From the NCBI RefSeq assembly GCF_027853335.1, contig NZ_JAFEUS010000002.1, positions 2,092,514 to 2,156,513 on the forward strand: a stretch of DNA of 64,000 bases, given 5' to 3'. Both the position numbers and the translations under genes were made by a program. Under the pieces are notes generated by a model. That model was not told the DNA's origin. It did no database searches and worked only from the letters and a program-made list of their open reading frames with translations. Below are positions 1 through 13,600 of the stretch, one piece after another (positions within the stretch are counted from its first letter, which is position 1; each line of letters begins with the position of its first letter). The stretch is from Leucobacter sp. UCMA 4100 (lineage in GTDB: Bacteria; Actinomycetota; Actinomycetes; Actinomycetales; Microbacteriaceae).

Positions 1-746
1 TTCACACCGAGGTGCCTTGCGTTACGCTCGCCGAGCGCGAGCAGGTCAAGCTTGTGCGCGATGAGGAGTGCCACGACAATGCCGGCGAAGATCACGGGAG
101 CAACAACGCTCACCTGATCCCAGCGGCTGCCTGAGAGCGAGCCGAGCTGCCAGAACACGATCTCTTCGCGCGACTGCGTGTCGCCGAGAAAGGTGAGCAG
201 GGCGATGCCCGCGCCAGCGACGGCGTTCACGGCAATACCGGTGAGCACGAGGGTGACGACCTCGGTCTTGCCCTCAGAACGGCTCATTGAATAGACGAGA
301 AAGGTGGCCGCGAGGCCCGCCAGAAAGGCGAATACTGCGGTGCTCCAGCTGCCAAAGGCGGTGAAGCCAAACACGATCGAGATGCCTGCACCGAGGGCCG
401 CTCCCGACGAAATGCCAATGACTCCTGGCTCTGCGAGCGGGTTACCAAACACCGCCTGCATCAGCAGGCCCGATACAGCGAGGCCTGCGCCAACGAGCGC
501 GGCCATGGCAACGCGAGGAAAGCGGATCGCCCAGAGCGTCTCATCGGCCATTGGCGTCGCAGGCTCAGCAAACCAGTCGAGTCCGACTTTACTGAAGAGC
601 GACCCGAGTACCTCAGAGGGTGGAATGGGCAACTGGCCCACGCCTGCCGAGATGAGAAGCGTGATGATGAGTACCGCCCAGAGCGCGACAAAAAGAAGCG
701 TCGATACGGCCCTGCGGCCACGCATTGAAGCTGTCTGATCTTGCAT
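1..746 (-). CDS. FecCD-family iron/haem ABC transporter permease (3' end outside window)
   Basis: The first 248 codons are visible; the gene runs off the left edge. The product is a polytopic membrane protein with a first hydrophobic segment near residues 14-35, and it reads LDLLALGERNARHLGV near the edge, which matches the LDLLxLGxxxAxxLGV signature of the FecCD/BtuC permease family. Family members form the membrane channel for siderophores, haem or cobalamin with a binding protein and an ATPase. The ATG at 744-746 gives MQDQTASMRGRR before the first membrane segment. It is divergent from the binding-protein gene at 883, with an iron box between them. The substrate (haem or siderophore) is inferred from that neighbour. 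Confidence 0.88.
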   Translation of the reverse strand, partial: MQDQTASMRGRRAVSTLLFVALWAVLIITLLISAGVGQLPIPPSEVLGSLFSKVGLDWFAEPATPMADETLWAIRFPRVAMAALVGAGLAVSGLLMQAVFGNPLAEPGVIGISSGAALGAGISIVFGFTAFGSWSTAVFAFLAGLAATFLVYSMSRSEGKTEVVTLVLTGIAVNAVAGAGIALLTFLGDTQSREEIVFWQLGSLSGSRWDQVSVVAPVIFAGIVVALLIAHKLDLLALGERNARHLGV

Positions 747-808
747 GTGGGTGCATGAGCTTTCTACACTGTGGGGCGCCAGGAAACGGAAGTCTGGCAC
801 ACAGTATC

Positions 809-827
809 TTAGGGTAGGCTAACTCCT
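809..827. promoter_or_regulatory. IdeR/DtxR-like iron box
   Basis: TTAGGGTAGGCTAACTCCT matches the IdeR/DtxR consensus TTAGGTTAGGCTAACCTAA at 14 of 19 positions, including the core AGGCTAAC. It lies between the divergent permease (start 746) and binding protein (start 883), so iron-dependent repression of both is the likely role. The right half-site is poorer than the left. Confidence 0.65.
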
Positions 828-882
828 CGTACCTGTGTGAGTCTATCGACTCCCACACTGCTGAGGGGAGAAGCACCGAGTA

Positions 883-2013
883 ATGAACAGAACACGACAC
901 AAACCGCTTGTTCGTTCTGCAGCTCTGCTCGTGGCCGTCTCGATGCTCTTGACCGGCTGCCAGGGCGCACAGTCTGGCAACACCGGTGGCAAAGAGACGC
1001 AAACGGTTGAGCTGGCGCCGCTCAGTGAACTCACCCCCGTTGACGACCCTCGTGCGGTCGTCGGCCCCACGCATGTGCAGGTCGGTGGGCCCTCGTTCGA
1101 GACCCCGAGCGAAGCGGCTGAGCCCGACCTCCCAGCGACGGTTCTCTCGAAAGATCTCGACGGTAAAACCCCAGAAGTCACCGTCACCGATACCTCTCGC
1201 ATCATCGCGCTCTCGATTACCGGGACGCTCGCCGATTACGTCGTGGCCCTCGGCCTCGGCGATAACCTCGTCGGCAAAGACACTGCGACGAGCGCCCCCG
1301 GTACCGAAGACCTCCCGCTGGTAACGGGCTCGGGTCACGTGGTCAACGTCGAGGGTGTGCTCGGTCTCGAGCCCACGGTCGTGCTGACTGACGGTTCGCT
1401 CGGCCCCGATGACGTCGTGCGCATTCAGCTGCGTCAGGCGGGCGTTGAAGTCGTTGCGGTCGATCGCATTACCGACTTCGAGTCGAGCTATCAGGCCGCC
1501 CGCGATGTCGGTGCGGCTTTGGGGCTTGCCGAGGCGGGTGAGCAGCTTGCCGACGCTATTGAGCTGTCGATTGACGACAAAGTTACCGAGATTCAGCAGA
1601 CCGTGAAGCCCGCTGACGCAGAGCGTTTGCCGCGGGTTGTCTTTTTATACCTGCGCGGATCAAAGGTCTACTACATGTTCGGTGAAGGCAGCGGGATCGA
1701 TACGCTGCTGAACGCTGTCGGTGCAGTCGATATTGCGACCGAGCAAGGCTGGAAGGGTGAGAAGCAGGTTACTCCTGAGGCCCTGGTCGCGATGGATCCC
1801 GACGCGATACTCGTCATGTCGAAGGGGCTCGAGTCGGTTGGCGGCGTTGATTCCCTCATTGCCGACCTCTCGGGGGTCGCGCAAACGAAAGCCGGCAAGA
1901 ACCGTCGCATCATTGACGTCGACGACACCCTGGTGCTCGCGGGAGGTACCCGAACGGCCGATGTGCTCGACGGCCTCGCACGAGCGCTGTACGCGCCAGA
2001 CTCTCTTCAGTAG
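883..2013 (+). CDS. hmuT: Haem/iron ABC transporter substrate-binding lipoprotein (HmuT-like)
   Basis: This 376-residue protein has a lipoprotein signal peptide: basic N-terminus, hydrophobic stretch, and lipobox LTGC with the lipidated cysteine at residue 26. The mature part carries a periplasmic-binding-protein (PeripBP-type) fold, with segments SRIIALSITGTLADYVVALGLGD and VEGVLGLEPTVVLTDG typical of haem/cobalamin/siderophore binding proteins. The roughly 80-residue linker before the domain resembles actinobacterial HmuT. It should capture haem or iron chelate at the outer face of the membrane and pass it to the divergently encoded permease. The ATG is preceded by GAGGGGAGA. HmuT is the best guess; a siderophore receptor is possible. 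Confidence 0.8.
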   Translation: MNRTRHKPLVRSAALLVAVSMLLTGCQGAQSGNTGGKETQTVELAPLSELTPVDDPRAVVGPTHVQVGGPSFETPSEAAEPDLPATVLSKDLDGKTPEVTVTDTSRIIALSITGTLADYVVALGLGDNLVGKDTATSAPGTEDLPLVTGSGHVVNVEGVLGLEPTVVLTDGSLGPDDVVRIQLRQAGVEVVAVDRITDFESSYQAARDVGAALGLAEAGEQLADAIELSIDDKVTEIQQTVKPADAERLPRVVFLYLRGSKVYYMFGEGSGIDTLLNAVGAVDIATEQGWKGEKQVTPEALVAMDPDAILVMSKGLESVGGVDSLIADLSGVAQTKAGKNRRIIDVDDTLVLAGGTRTADVLDGLARALYAPDSLQ

Positions 2014-2063
2014 ACGTAGAGTACGCTTGGAATCTCAGGCAGCATGACCAAGGAAGCGATCCA

Positions 2064-2663
2064 GTGATCACGACACGGCCCCACGAAGAACAAACCGCCG
2101 CCCCAAAGCAGGGTGACCGCTTTGACGGCGTGAAGCGTACGTCTCGCGTTGGCGCGCACCGCGCTGTCGAACGCCCCGGCTCACCGGGCGCCTGGGTGCT
2201 TGTCTCAACGCTCATCGCACTCATTCTGACGGCAGTTGGCATTCTGCTCTATACGCTTATTCCCTCGAGCGTCTCGTTCGTTGAACAGCTGGGCCCGGAC
2301 GCCAAGGCGCCCGCCCCTGTCGCAGCCGAGATCGACCCTGAAACAACGGTTGCCGTGCTCAACGGAACCGACATTGCCGACCTGGCCTTCGCGGTTGACA
2401 CCGCGATCGGCGCCGAGGGGTGGGGAACCACGACCTTCGCGGGAAATGCTGAAGACCGAAACGTGAAAATTTCTGCAGTGTTCTACAGCGACGAAGCGAG
2501 CGAGGGGCTCGCAAAGGGTCTTGGCGAAAAGCTCGGCGGCATCTCCTATTACCAGAACGCGAGTTTCGTGACCGAGGGGAGCCAGCTTACGGTGCTTCTC
2601 GGTGCTGATTACAGCGGCCCAGGGCTTGAAGAGGCCAAGCAATCAGCCGGCGATGCTGAGTAG
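2064..2663 (+). CDS. LytR C-terminal domain (LytR_C) membrane protein
   Basis: This 199-residue protein has one membrane segment near residues 46-70 and an outside C-terminal domain starting TVAVLNGTDIADLA, the VxVxNGT opening of the LytR_C family. That domain occurs alone or after LytR-CpsA-Psr enzymes and is linked to the cell envelope; there is no LCP catalytic domain here. The GTG at 2064 follows AAGGAAG at a normal distance. An ATG at 2044 in another frame stops after seven codons, its TGA overlapping the GTG. The function is otherwise unknown. Confidence 0.75.
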   Translation: MITTRPHEEQTAAPKQGDRFDGVKRTSRVGAHRAVERPGSPGAWVLVSTLIALILTAVGILLYTLIPSSVSFVEQLGPDAKAPAPVAAEIDPETTVAVLNGTDIADLAFAVDTAIGAEGWGTTTFAGNAEDRNVKISAVFYSDEASEGLAKGLGEKLGGISYYQNASFVTEGSQLTVLLGADYSGPGLEEAKQSAGDAE

Positions 2664-2719
2664 TCGCTGACCTCTAGGCGGTGCGCTTGCACTCTCAGGC
2701 GCAGAGTGCCAGAATTGTT

Positions 2720-4451
<1,732 letters not shown>

Positions 4452-4474
4452 GCCTGAGCACTTTCGCACTATCC

Positions 4475-4510
4475 CGAGAGGGCCGTCTCTTCCGAGAGGC
4501 GGCCCTCTCG
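4475..4510 (+). terminator. Hairpin terminator after groEL
   Basis: The arm CGAGAGGGCCGTCTC pairs with GAGGCGGCCCTCTCG (one G-T pair), followed by CGTTTCC. It starts 24 nt after the groEL stop codon. The T-run is short. Confidence 0.75.
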
Positions 4511-4561
4511 CGTTTCCTGGGAAAACGTTGTCTCTGCGTGCACAAATGTTGCCTCTGTGCC

Positions 4562-4589
4562 TTGTGCGGTTGCGAAACGGCTGTAGAAT
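4562..4589 (+). promoter_or_regulatory. Putative promoter of the giant surface protein
   Basis: TTGTGC and TAGAAT are separated by 16 nt and lie about 95 nt before the start. This is consensus resemblance only. Confidence 0.35.
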
Positions 4590-4683
4590 ATTGTCGGGTT
4601 TAGTGCGGGGCCTCACCAGAGCGTTACAAGGGTTGAGCGCTCCGTCAGACAAGGTGTCTTCTCGCGCGTAAAAACGTAGGGGA

Positions 4684-7600
4684 ATGCATTTGTCGCATAC
4701 AGATACGGGCACGACAACCGTGCCCAAAAACAAGGCTGTCCGTTCGGCGATCGCCGGAGTCTCGATTGCCGCGATCGTTGCGGGAACACTCGTGACCGCT
4801 GGGGTGGGGGCACAGCGCGCGCTCGCGAACGAGGCGCGGCCAGAGGTTACACTCACCCCGCAAGAAACACACATCTTGGGTGAAGACCTCACGGTCGACG
4901 TCACCTTCAAGAACCCTCAGGGTGCCAGCGCGACCTACAACCTCAGTGCGAGCCTGCTGCTGCCCGATACCGTTGAGCTTGTGAGCGCAGAGAGCGCCCC
5001 TGAAGCCTCGTTGAACGCGCTCACGCTGATTCCAAACGCGACATATCACGCCGGCGACGCGCTTCCCGGAACCCCGGCTGCGGGCGACACGTGCAAGAGT
5101 CTCGGTCTCGACGGCCCGATCTCTGGCCACTGCATCGTGCCAAAGGGCAAACAGCTTGCCGTCTTCGAAAACTTCTCTGACCTGCCCGAAAAGGCCTCGA
5201 TCTCGTCGAAGCTGAAGCTTCGCCCTCTCGTTGATGTGAAAGACACGGGAGACATCGCCAAGGGCTTTGCCGTGGGCGACAACATCGAGCTCAGCATGAG
5301 CCTGTTCGCATCGAGTAACGAGCGCTACAACCCCATGTTTGCTGGCAGCAACTCGGTGGGAGGCGCGAAAGCGACCGCGGTGACGTCGCAACGCTCGGTC
5401 GCCGAAACCTCGCCAAAGGTCAACGCGCTCAGGGTGACGAAGTCAGAGCCGAGCCCTGAACACGAGCTGCTGCGCGGGGTGCACGAACAGAGCACCATCT
5501 ACACGCTTACCGTTCACCACACGGCAGAGGGCGACCTACACGATGCGGTGGTCGTTGACTATCTTCCTGCGGGGCTTGAATACCTCGGCTCGTGCGATCT
5601 TGCTGACAACACGACCGACGCGGGTAACGGCAAGGGCGCTGCAGAATACGAAGGATCCGGGGCCCTCGAGACCGGAGCCGTAGGCGACAACTGCCTTGAC
5701 GAAGCGAGCATCGAAACGATCGAGGTTGCTGCGGCCGACGCTGAAGCACTCGGCCTCCCGGGCGCTGGCGTGTACACGAAGGTGACCTGGAACGTGGGCG
5801 AATGGCTCGCGACGCAGCAAGACACCGGAGTCGCGCCGGTCAAGCAAGCCGCGAGCGGAGGAGCTGGTAAGGCAGCCTCGACCGTGATCCGCTATAGGGC
5901 AGGCGTGCCGCTCTTTGAAAACACGCTCTTCACCGAAGAACAGGCACAGACGCTTGGGGCAACGGGGCAGGGAGCAAATCTCGACAACAACCTCGGCGCA
6001 TCGACGCGGCACGGCTCTCCCGATGCCGACGACCGCGACGCGAAGAAAGCGAAAACGCTTCGCAACACCGCCGTGGCCGAGGGCACATGGAACGGTGTGC
6101 TGCCAGAGAGCACCCTCGCTGAACGCATTGAAGACTCCGGTTCAACGAGCGTCAAGGTCGTCGATGTGCGCGTGCGCAAAGACGTGCGCGTTAAAGGCTC
6201 AAGCTGGGGTGCCGAGGCATCGTTCGAGCAGGGCCGCGTGGTTGATTATCGCTTGCGCGTTGCAACGAGTGAGTACGTTGGAGCGGCGGTGAAGGATCGC
6301 CCGACTCGCCTCGTTGACGACCTCGAAAACGGCCTGTGCCCCGCGTACCCGGCGAGCATCACCGAGCAGATCTCATCGACCGCGGTGAACGCGGCTACCG
6401 GGCAGCCGAACTTCTTGATTGGCGACCCGAACACGGTTGAAGGCCGAGACTACGTCGACCTGAAGACCTGGAATGCCACACTGACCAAAGCCGGTCTTGA
6501 AAGCTGCCAGTGGGGCCCCGAATGGTTCACCAACGATGCAACCTTCTCAGGCGCCGAGCTGAGCGGCATCGCCTTTGACCCAGAAACCGGTCGTTTTTAC
6601 CAGGACCTCGCGTTCGACACGAAGAACGAGCAGGTGCTTTCTGGCCCGAATGCCGAGGCTGCGGTGGTGTACTCGGTGCACCAGAACAGCGCATACCTCT
6701 CGAAGAGCGGGAAAAACGGCGCGACGACCTCGGGCGACATCGTGCGCAACAGCGTCGAAATTGAAGCGCTCACAACGCCCACGCCAGAGACCGCTGGAAT
6801 TGAAAACGCTGGCGGTTCGACGGTGGGCGAGGGCTTTTACGTCTCTGACGACTCAGAAGCCAGGGTTCGCACCGCCGATACGATCATCTCGAAGAGCGCC
6901 CTGAACAGCGAGACGGTTTCGGCCGGCGACATCACCCACGGCGACCTTGAGTGGGGCAAACGGAAAGAGACCCCGGTCGCGGTCGGCGACGAGGTCTGGT
7001 ACAAGATTCACTGGCAGTCGGCGAGCGGCGCCGATGTGCGTAACCCGCAGCTCACTGACTTTTTGCCTGAGGGCATGGCGTTTGACCCCGCCGGCCTCGC
7101 GAAGGGCAACGAATGGAACGCCTCAGAGAACCTGCGCGTGGTGCCAAGGACGCGCAGCGGCGCAGAGATCACCAAGGCCACACTCGGGCCCTGTGCCTTT
7201 GACCTCACGAACGACACGAGCGCGGCAGAGGCCATTGAGCTGTTCAACGGCAAGGTGATGCTTGACGATGAGCAGAACCCCCGAAACCTCACCTGGAAAT
7301 TCGGGTCGAACGACTGCTATCCCGCGGGCGAAGGGCCCCACGCATCGGCCGATCGCTTCTGGCCGGCCGGGGTAGACCTTGATATCTATCTCAAGGTGAC
7401 GGTCGTCGAAGCGCAGGCGTTTGGCGACGTCGACGTCGTGCAGAACCTTGCGAAGTACCAGCAGACCAACGTTGACGGTCAGATCTCGTTCATGCGAGAC
7501 GACGCCGAGGTCACGCAAGACATGTCGGTGCGACTCATTAAGGGCATCGAACGAAACGACTACAGCGGTGAGACCGGTAAGCCCGACTATCCAGTGGCAC

Positions 7601-10600
7601 AGACCGTCAACAGCAATGTTGACGGCCAAGACGTCGTGCAGGGCAGCGAAGTGACGTACCGTCTCGATGTGACGGCCCCCGCTGCTACGACCCAGGACTA
7701 CGAGGTGTGGGATCTTCTCCCCGCTGGGGTGAGCGTCTCTGATCTGCTCGGGTATGACAAGACGAGCCACACGGTCACGGGCACCGGCGGCCTTTGGAGC
7801 GCGGTCGAGGCCGAGACGCCTACCGTGTGGAAGCAGGGCGAAGACTTCACGGTTCAGGCGTATGACTGGGAGAACATTCCGGCAGACCTTCAGGGTCAGC
7901 TCTCACCCGAACTTGCCAAAGAAAAGCGCAGCCTCGTCGTGTGGAAGGTGTCGGCTCAGGTTGCCGGCTCAACCCAATTGCAGGGCGAGAAGGAGCGCAC
8001 CGAGCGCGGCTTCACGCTCGGCTACACACTCGTGGTGCCTACCGAGCAGACCGATGCCGACCGAGCAGCTCAGGTCACTCAGCAATACGAGAACCTGGCC
8101 TCGATCGCGCAGTACTCGGTGCGCAACAACGGGGGTGGCACGACCGAACTCGTGCCGACGGTTTCAGACAGTGCCGCTCAGGGCAACGTGCAGTACGGCG
8201 GCAACACGGTTGCTTCCGGCACCCATGGGCAGGCAAAACCGGTCGTGCAGCGCACGGCACAGAACGGCCAGTACGCTGTGCCGGCAGACTTCGCGACCGA
8301 CCCGTCGCACGTTGTCGTGCCGAGCGTGAAGACGGCCAAGAAACTGGTCTCGACCGAGGTGAAGCCAAGCGGTAGCGCCGTAAGCGACCCGAGTAACACC
8401 TCAGTGCTCACGGGCACCGCACCCGGCAGGCCCGACGACGCCATCGTGCAGGGCGAGCACGCGACCTTCGAGTACTCGGTCACGATTCCCGCAAACACGA
8501 CGGTCAAGGGCGCACAGCTTGCCGACGACGGAACACTGAGCTGGTCCAATGCCTCTGGCACACCCGCATCAGGCAGCCTCGAGTACGAGTTCGTCGAGGG
8601 CAGCGCGGTATTCGCCGGCCCGACAGAAGAGTACGATTTCGCGGGCAAAGGCTTTACGCTTCATGAAACGCAGCAGGGTGACAAGCGACCCGGAACGCTC
8701 GTGTTTCCTAAAAAATACACGAACAACTCTGGCAAGGCAGAGACCTTCAGCGTTCAGGTGACCCTCTGGGTTCCCGACGCCGATGCCTCGCATGCTGATC
8801 GCAAGCCAAACCTCGGCAATAAAACCACGCTCACCAACACAGCCACGTACCGGTTTAATGACCCAAACAAAGGCGATGGCGATATCGCTGAGCAAAAGTC
8901 GACTGACACAGTAACCTACCTCGAGCCTGCCCTGAAGATCACCAAGAGCGCGAACAAGTCGGTCAACGTCAGTGGTTCTGACGCGGTGCAGTACACCCTC
9001 ACCGTGGCGAACGAGAACGGCAGAGTCGCGAGCTACGACAACACGGTCGTCGATGAGGTTCCTCAGGGACTCTTCATTGAAAAGGGATCGTTCGCCGTGA
9101 ACGGCAAGGCCATTGCCGATAGCGACCTCACGTTCACGAAGAACGTCTTCGGCGGCGAGGGCGGCACCATCACCTGGAGCCCCGAAACGATCGAAGCGCT
9201 CAAGACGGTACCGCAGAGCGTTAAGCTCACCTACTCGGCGAAGATCGCACCAGAGACGGGAGCCGGAAAAACCTTTACCAATACGGCGACGGTGCGCGGC
9301 TTCACCCTGCCTGAAACGATTGACGCTGGCGACCCCGCCGATGCGAACGCGAAAGACGTGCGCAGGGGAGATCGATCCGCAAAGCATTCTGCGACGATCA
9401 CGGCTACGACTGCTGAACTCACGAAGCAGGTGCGCATCGCGGGCGACGAACAGTCGAAGTTTGCGACCAAGGTCACCGCTCCGGTTGGCGAGACGGTCGA
9501 GTACCGCGTCGACGTCGCGCTGCGACCGAACATCAGCTACTACAAACCCGTCATCACCGACACGCTGCCAGCCGGAGTCACCCTCGTTGACGCGAAGGTG
9601 AGCGGCCCTGAGATGGTTTCAGGCGGCAAGGCGCTCGAGGGCAACTGGCAGCACACGAACAGTGGACAGCAGCACACGTGGGCCTACGACGGCAACATCG
9701 CCTCTTCGACTGAAGCGAGAACACTGCGTCTGACCTACCAGGTGCACCTTGGCACCGGAGTGGCTCCCACGCAAAAGACACTGACAAACTCGGCGTTCTT
9801 CGGCTGGAACGTCAGCAAGACTGGCACCGAGCGCAAGCAGACCGGTCGCGGCAGCGCAGACGTCGCGATTGTCGACCCGAAGCTCAGCCTCACGAAAAAC
9901 GTGGCGATCGCGAGCGAGGGTACGTGGCGTGACTCGGTCAGCGCTGAGGTCGCCGAAACGTTGCAGTACCGCGTGGTCGTGCAGAACACCGGCACAACCC
10001 CCGCATACGAGAGCGTCGTGACCGACACCGCTCACGCTGGCCTCGTGATCGACGCCAAGAGCATTCGCGTCAATGGTGCGAAGCCGGCCGCTGACGAGAT
10101 CACGGTAGCGGGCCAGACCATCACCTGGACCCCGCACCGCGCGATCGCACCCGGCGCCCAAAACGCCGTGACGCTGACCTATGAGGGTACGTTTGCCCCG
10201 TCGAGTAAGCTCACGAGCAACGGCAAACACGTGAGCGAGAAGCTGAAGAACGAGGCGCTCGTGAAGCGCTACGAGTCGTGGCCACGAGACGACAAGGGTA
10301 AGCTCGCCGGGCGCGAATACACGCCGAATGCCAACGACAAGGGCGTGCGAGACACGGCCGAAGCCGAGGCTCGTTTTCCCTTTGTTGAGCTCTCGAAGAG
10401 CTCGGTCGACAGTAGCCGAACCGCCTACGTTGGCGAGCCCTTCGAATGGCGCATCGCTGCCAAGAACGTCGGTGCGGGCAACGCCCAAACCGTCGTGATG
10501 AGCGACGTGCTGCCCGAGCACTGGACCTTTGGCGAGGTCGTGAGCATGACCGTCGGCGGCGCACCAGTGACGCCGTTTGCGCCAGAAAAGGCCAAAGACG

Positions 10601-13600
10601 GATCGCTCACCTGGTCGTTTGGTGCGGCTGCGAACGAGGCTGAAGCAGGCTCAGGGCCCGCTGCCATCCTGCCTGGCACCGCGGGCGGCGCTGGCGAGGG
10701 GGCACGCGAGATCGTGATCCGCTACACGGCTGTGCCGCAAAACCCCGAGGCTCTCACGACGCCTGGGGTCGGTTCATCGAAGCCGCACACGAACACCGTG
10801 AGCGCGGTCACGACCGACGGTCGGGGCGAAACGGCGACGAAGAGCCGCGAGCACACCGGCCCGAAGGCAAGCGACAACGCGTTCTTGCGCGAAGCCGATC
10901 TCTTGCTTGAAAAACGGGCGATTGGTGGAACCACCGAGTCGATCGCGCTCGCAGGCGATGAGTCGATTGCTGCGGGCAGCTGGGTTCCGGGTCAGAGCGT
11001 TGGCGGTGGCTACGATCAGCCGCAGTGGCAGGTCACGGTCACCAATGCTGGCCCTGACGACAGCTACGGCCCCTTCGCGATCACCGAAAAGGTGACCGAG
11101 CCGAACGGTGTCACCACGGGCGAGTGGGTCGCGACTTACTACCCGAGCAAGAAGGATGCCGAGAAGGGCACCAACGGTTCTGTGCTTGGCCGTTACCACG
11201 GCGAGACTTTCACCGTCGGTGACGAGCAAACCATGCTCGATGCCAAGGGCAAGGGGCGCATTGTGCTCGTGGCCGACGTGACCGTCGAGCCGGGCGCCGT
11301 CGCAACGGGCAGCGAACTCTCGAACACGGCATCGGTTCTCGGGCGCACCTACGAAGCGCCGAAGAACCTGCCAGAGAACGCGAAAAACCCCAACACCGCG
11401 ACGGTTCACAAGGAGCTGACGCCGTTCGCCGATCTCACGATCGCAAAGACCGTGAGCGCCGAGGGATCTGCCGCACCGAGCGCTGGCTCACCGGTCACCT
11501 GGGGCATCACCGTCACGAACCTCGGCCCGTCGCCCTCGCACGCGAGTGCCGACGTGCCAATCACCGTGAGCGATACGGTTCCCGCGGGCATCGTGGGCGT
11601 GACCGCCTCTGAGATTGATGGCGAGTGGATCGCTACCGTCAAGCGCGAGGGCAAGCCGAGCGAGTTCCCGGCGAAGGCCGGAGACGTCGTGACCTGGACC
11701 TACCAGGGCGAGGCGCTGCCCGTTGGCGCAGCCAGCGAGCTGACGCTGAGCGGCACCGTCAAGAGTTCACACACCGGAGCGATCACGAACACCGCGACCG
11801 TCAAACCGGGTGTGACGCCAGAACCCAAGCCGAACGAACCGAACGAAGACTCGGTGACGTTTGAGCCCGGCAACGACACCACGATTGGCATCACCAAGAC
11901 CCGTGTCGTCAAGGTTGCGGGTGAGTGGCAGCCGGCAGCGGTTAATGATGAAGACGCGCCGATTGTCCCGGGCACCGAGGTGAGCTACCGCATCACCGTG
12001 CGCACGAACGGTCTCGCCGACGCGAGAGGCGTTCAGGTTGTCGATGAGTCGCCGGCCGTGCTCACCTACCTGCGTCATGAGGGGCTTCAGGGTACCGATT
12101 GGAAGCACGCCGCTGGCGGCACGAACGCCGCAGGCGTCACCGATCAAGGGTGGGACACCTTCGGGCTCCAAGACCCCGCAACCATTGTCGCGGGTGAAAG
12201 CGAGAGCTTCGTCGTGACCTATCGGGTGGCGGATCACCTCGCAAACGGCCAGCAGATGGTGAACGAAGCCGAGGCCTCGGCCGAGAACGCCGTCGATAAG
12301 CCACGAGACCGTGACAACGGCAGCTTGAACCGCCAGGTCGATCTCTCGATCGCAAAGACACACACCTCTCCCGCAGTCGGCGAGGCGGCGATTGCCGGCT
12401 CGAGCGTCGATTACCTGCTCAGCATCACCAACCACGGGCCGAGCGTTGCAACGTCAGCGGTGCGGGTTGAAGATACCCTGCCCGCGGGCTTGAGCCTCGG
12501 CCAGGTGCAGCGCATCACGCTTAACGGCCAAGAGGTTGCCGTGCAGCAGCCCGAAGTCGTGGGGCAGAAGCTCGTGTGGAGCGACCTGATGAGCGGGGCC
12601 GACCTTCCCGTCACGGGAACCATCGAGATCGCGTACACCGCAAATGTCGCTTCGACGATGCGAGCCCAGACCGGTGTGCGTAACCTCGCAACGGTTATTC
12701 AGGACGAAGATATCGACGGCAGCAACAATGATGCCGCCGATCTGATTGACGTGCGCACGAGTGCTGAGATGGCAGTGACCAAGACGGTTGCCGCAGGCCC
12801 ATGGGTCGCAGGAACCGAGGTCGAGTACACCCTCAGCGTTGAAAACACCGGCCCCTCGGCGGCTCCCGCTCGGGTGGTTGATCAGTTGCCTGCTGGCCTC
12901 ACGCTCGTCTCGATTGACGGGGCCGACTGGCAGTGCGACGCGGTGACGCAGCACGCGACCAGCGGTTCGTGCGAGTACACCGCCAACGGCGGGCTCGTGC
13001 CGGTTTCGACGGCCGCTGCCCCGGTCGTCTCTACGATTACCGTCGTCGCGGCGATCTCTGATAGCGCGACCGCGCTGCCTCAGCCGCTCACGAACGAGGC
13101 CGTGCTGACCTGGCACGACAGCGAGGGCGAGAAGCGTGACCGCGATGAGGTCGCCATCACGGTCTCACGTATCGCCGATCTTGGGCTCGAGAAAGAGGCG
13201 CTCAAACGCGTCGTCGCGGCCGACGGTTCGGTCACGTACGAGCCCAATGGAACGCACGTTGCCGGCACCACGGCGTGGTACCGCATTGTCGTTGCCAACC
13301 ACGGCCCGAGCGACGCCACAAGGCCGCTCGTGGTGAACGACCAGCTGCCAGAGGGCATGAGCTTCGTGGGGCTCGCCCCCGAGAGCGTCGACGCGTGGAA
13401 GGCAGAGGTCTCGAAAGAGACCCCGGGCCACACCGTCTTCACCAACGAGGCCGACAGCACCCTGCTCAACGGGCAGAGCGTTGAACTCGTGTACGAGGTA
13501 AAACTCGCGGCCGAAGCGCCAACGCACGACGCCGACGGCAACGCCATCGAGCTCACGAACACGGCAGCACTCGACACCGAGAAAACGCTCGATCCAAACG

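Noticed and set aside
304-738. 144-codon plus-strand frame over the permease gene
   Set aside because: A shadow of the real minus-strand permease, which has the FecCD signature across the same bases.
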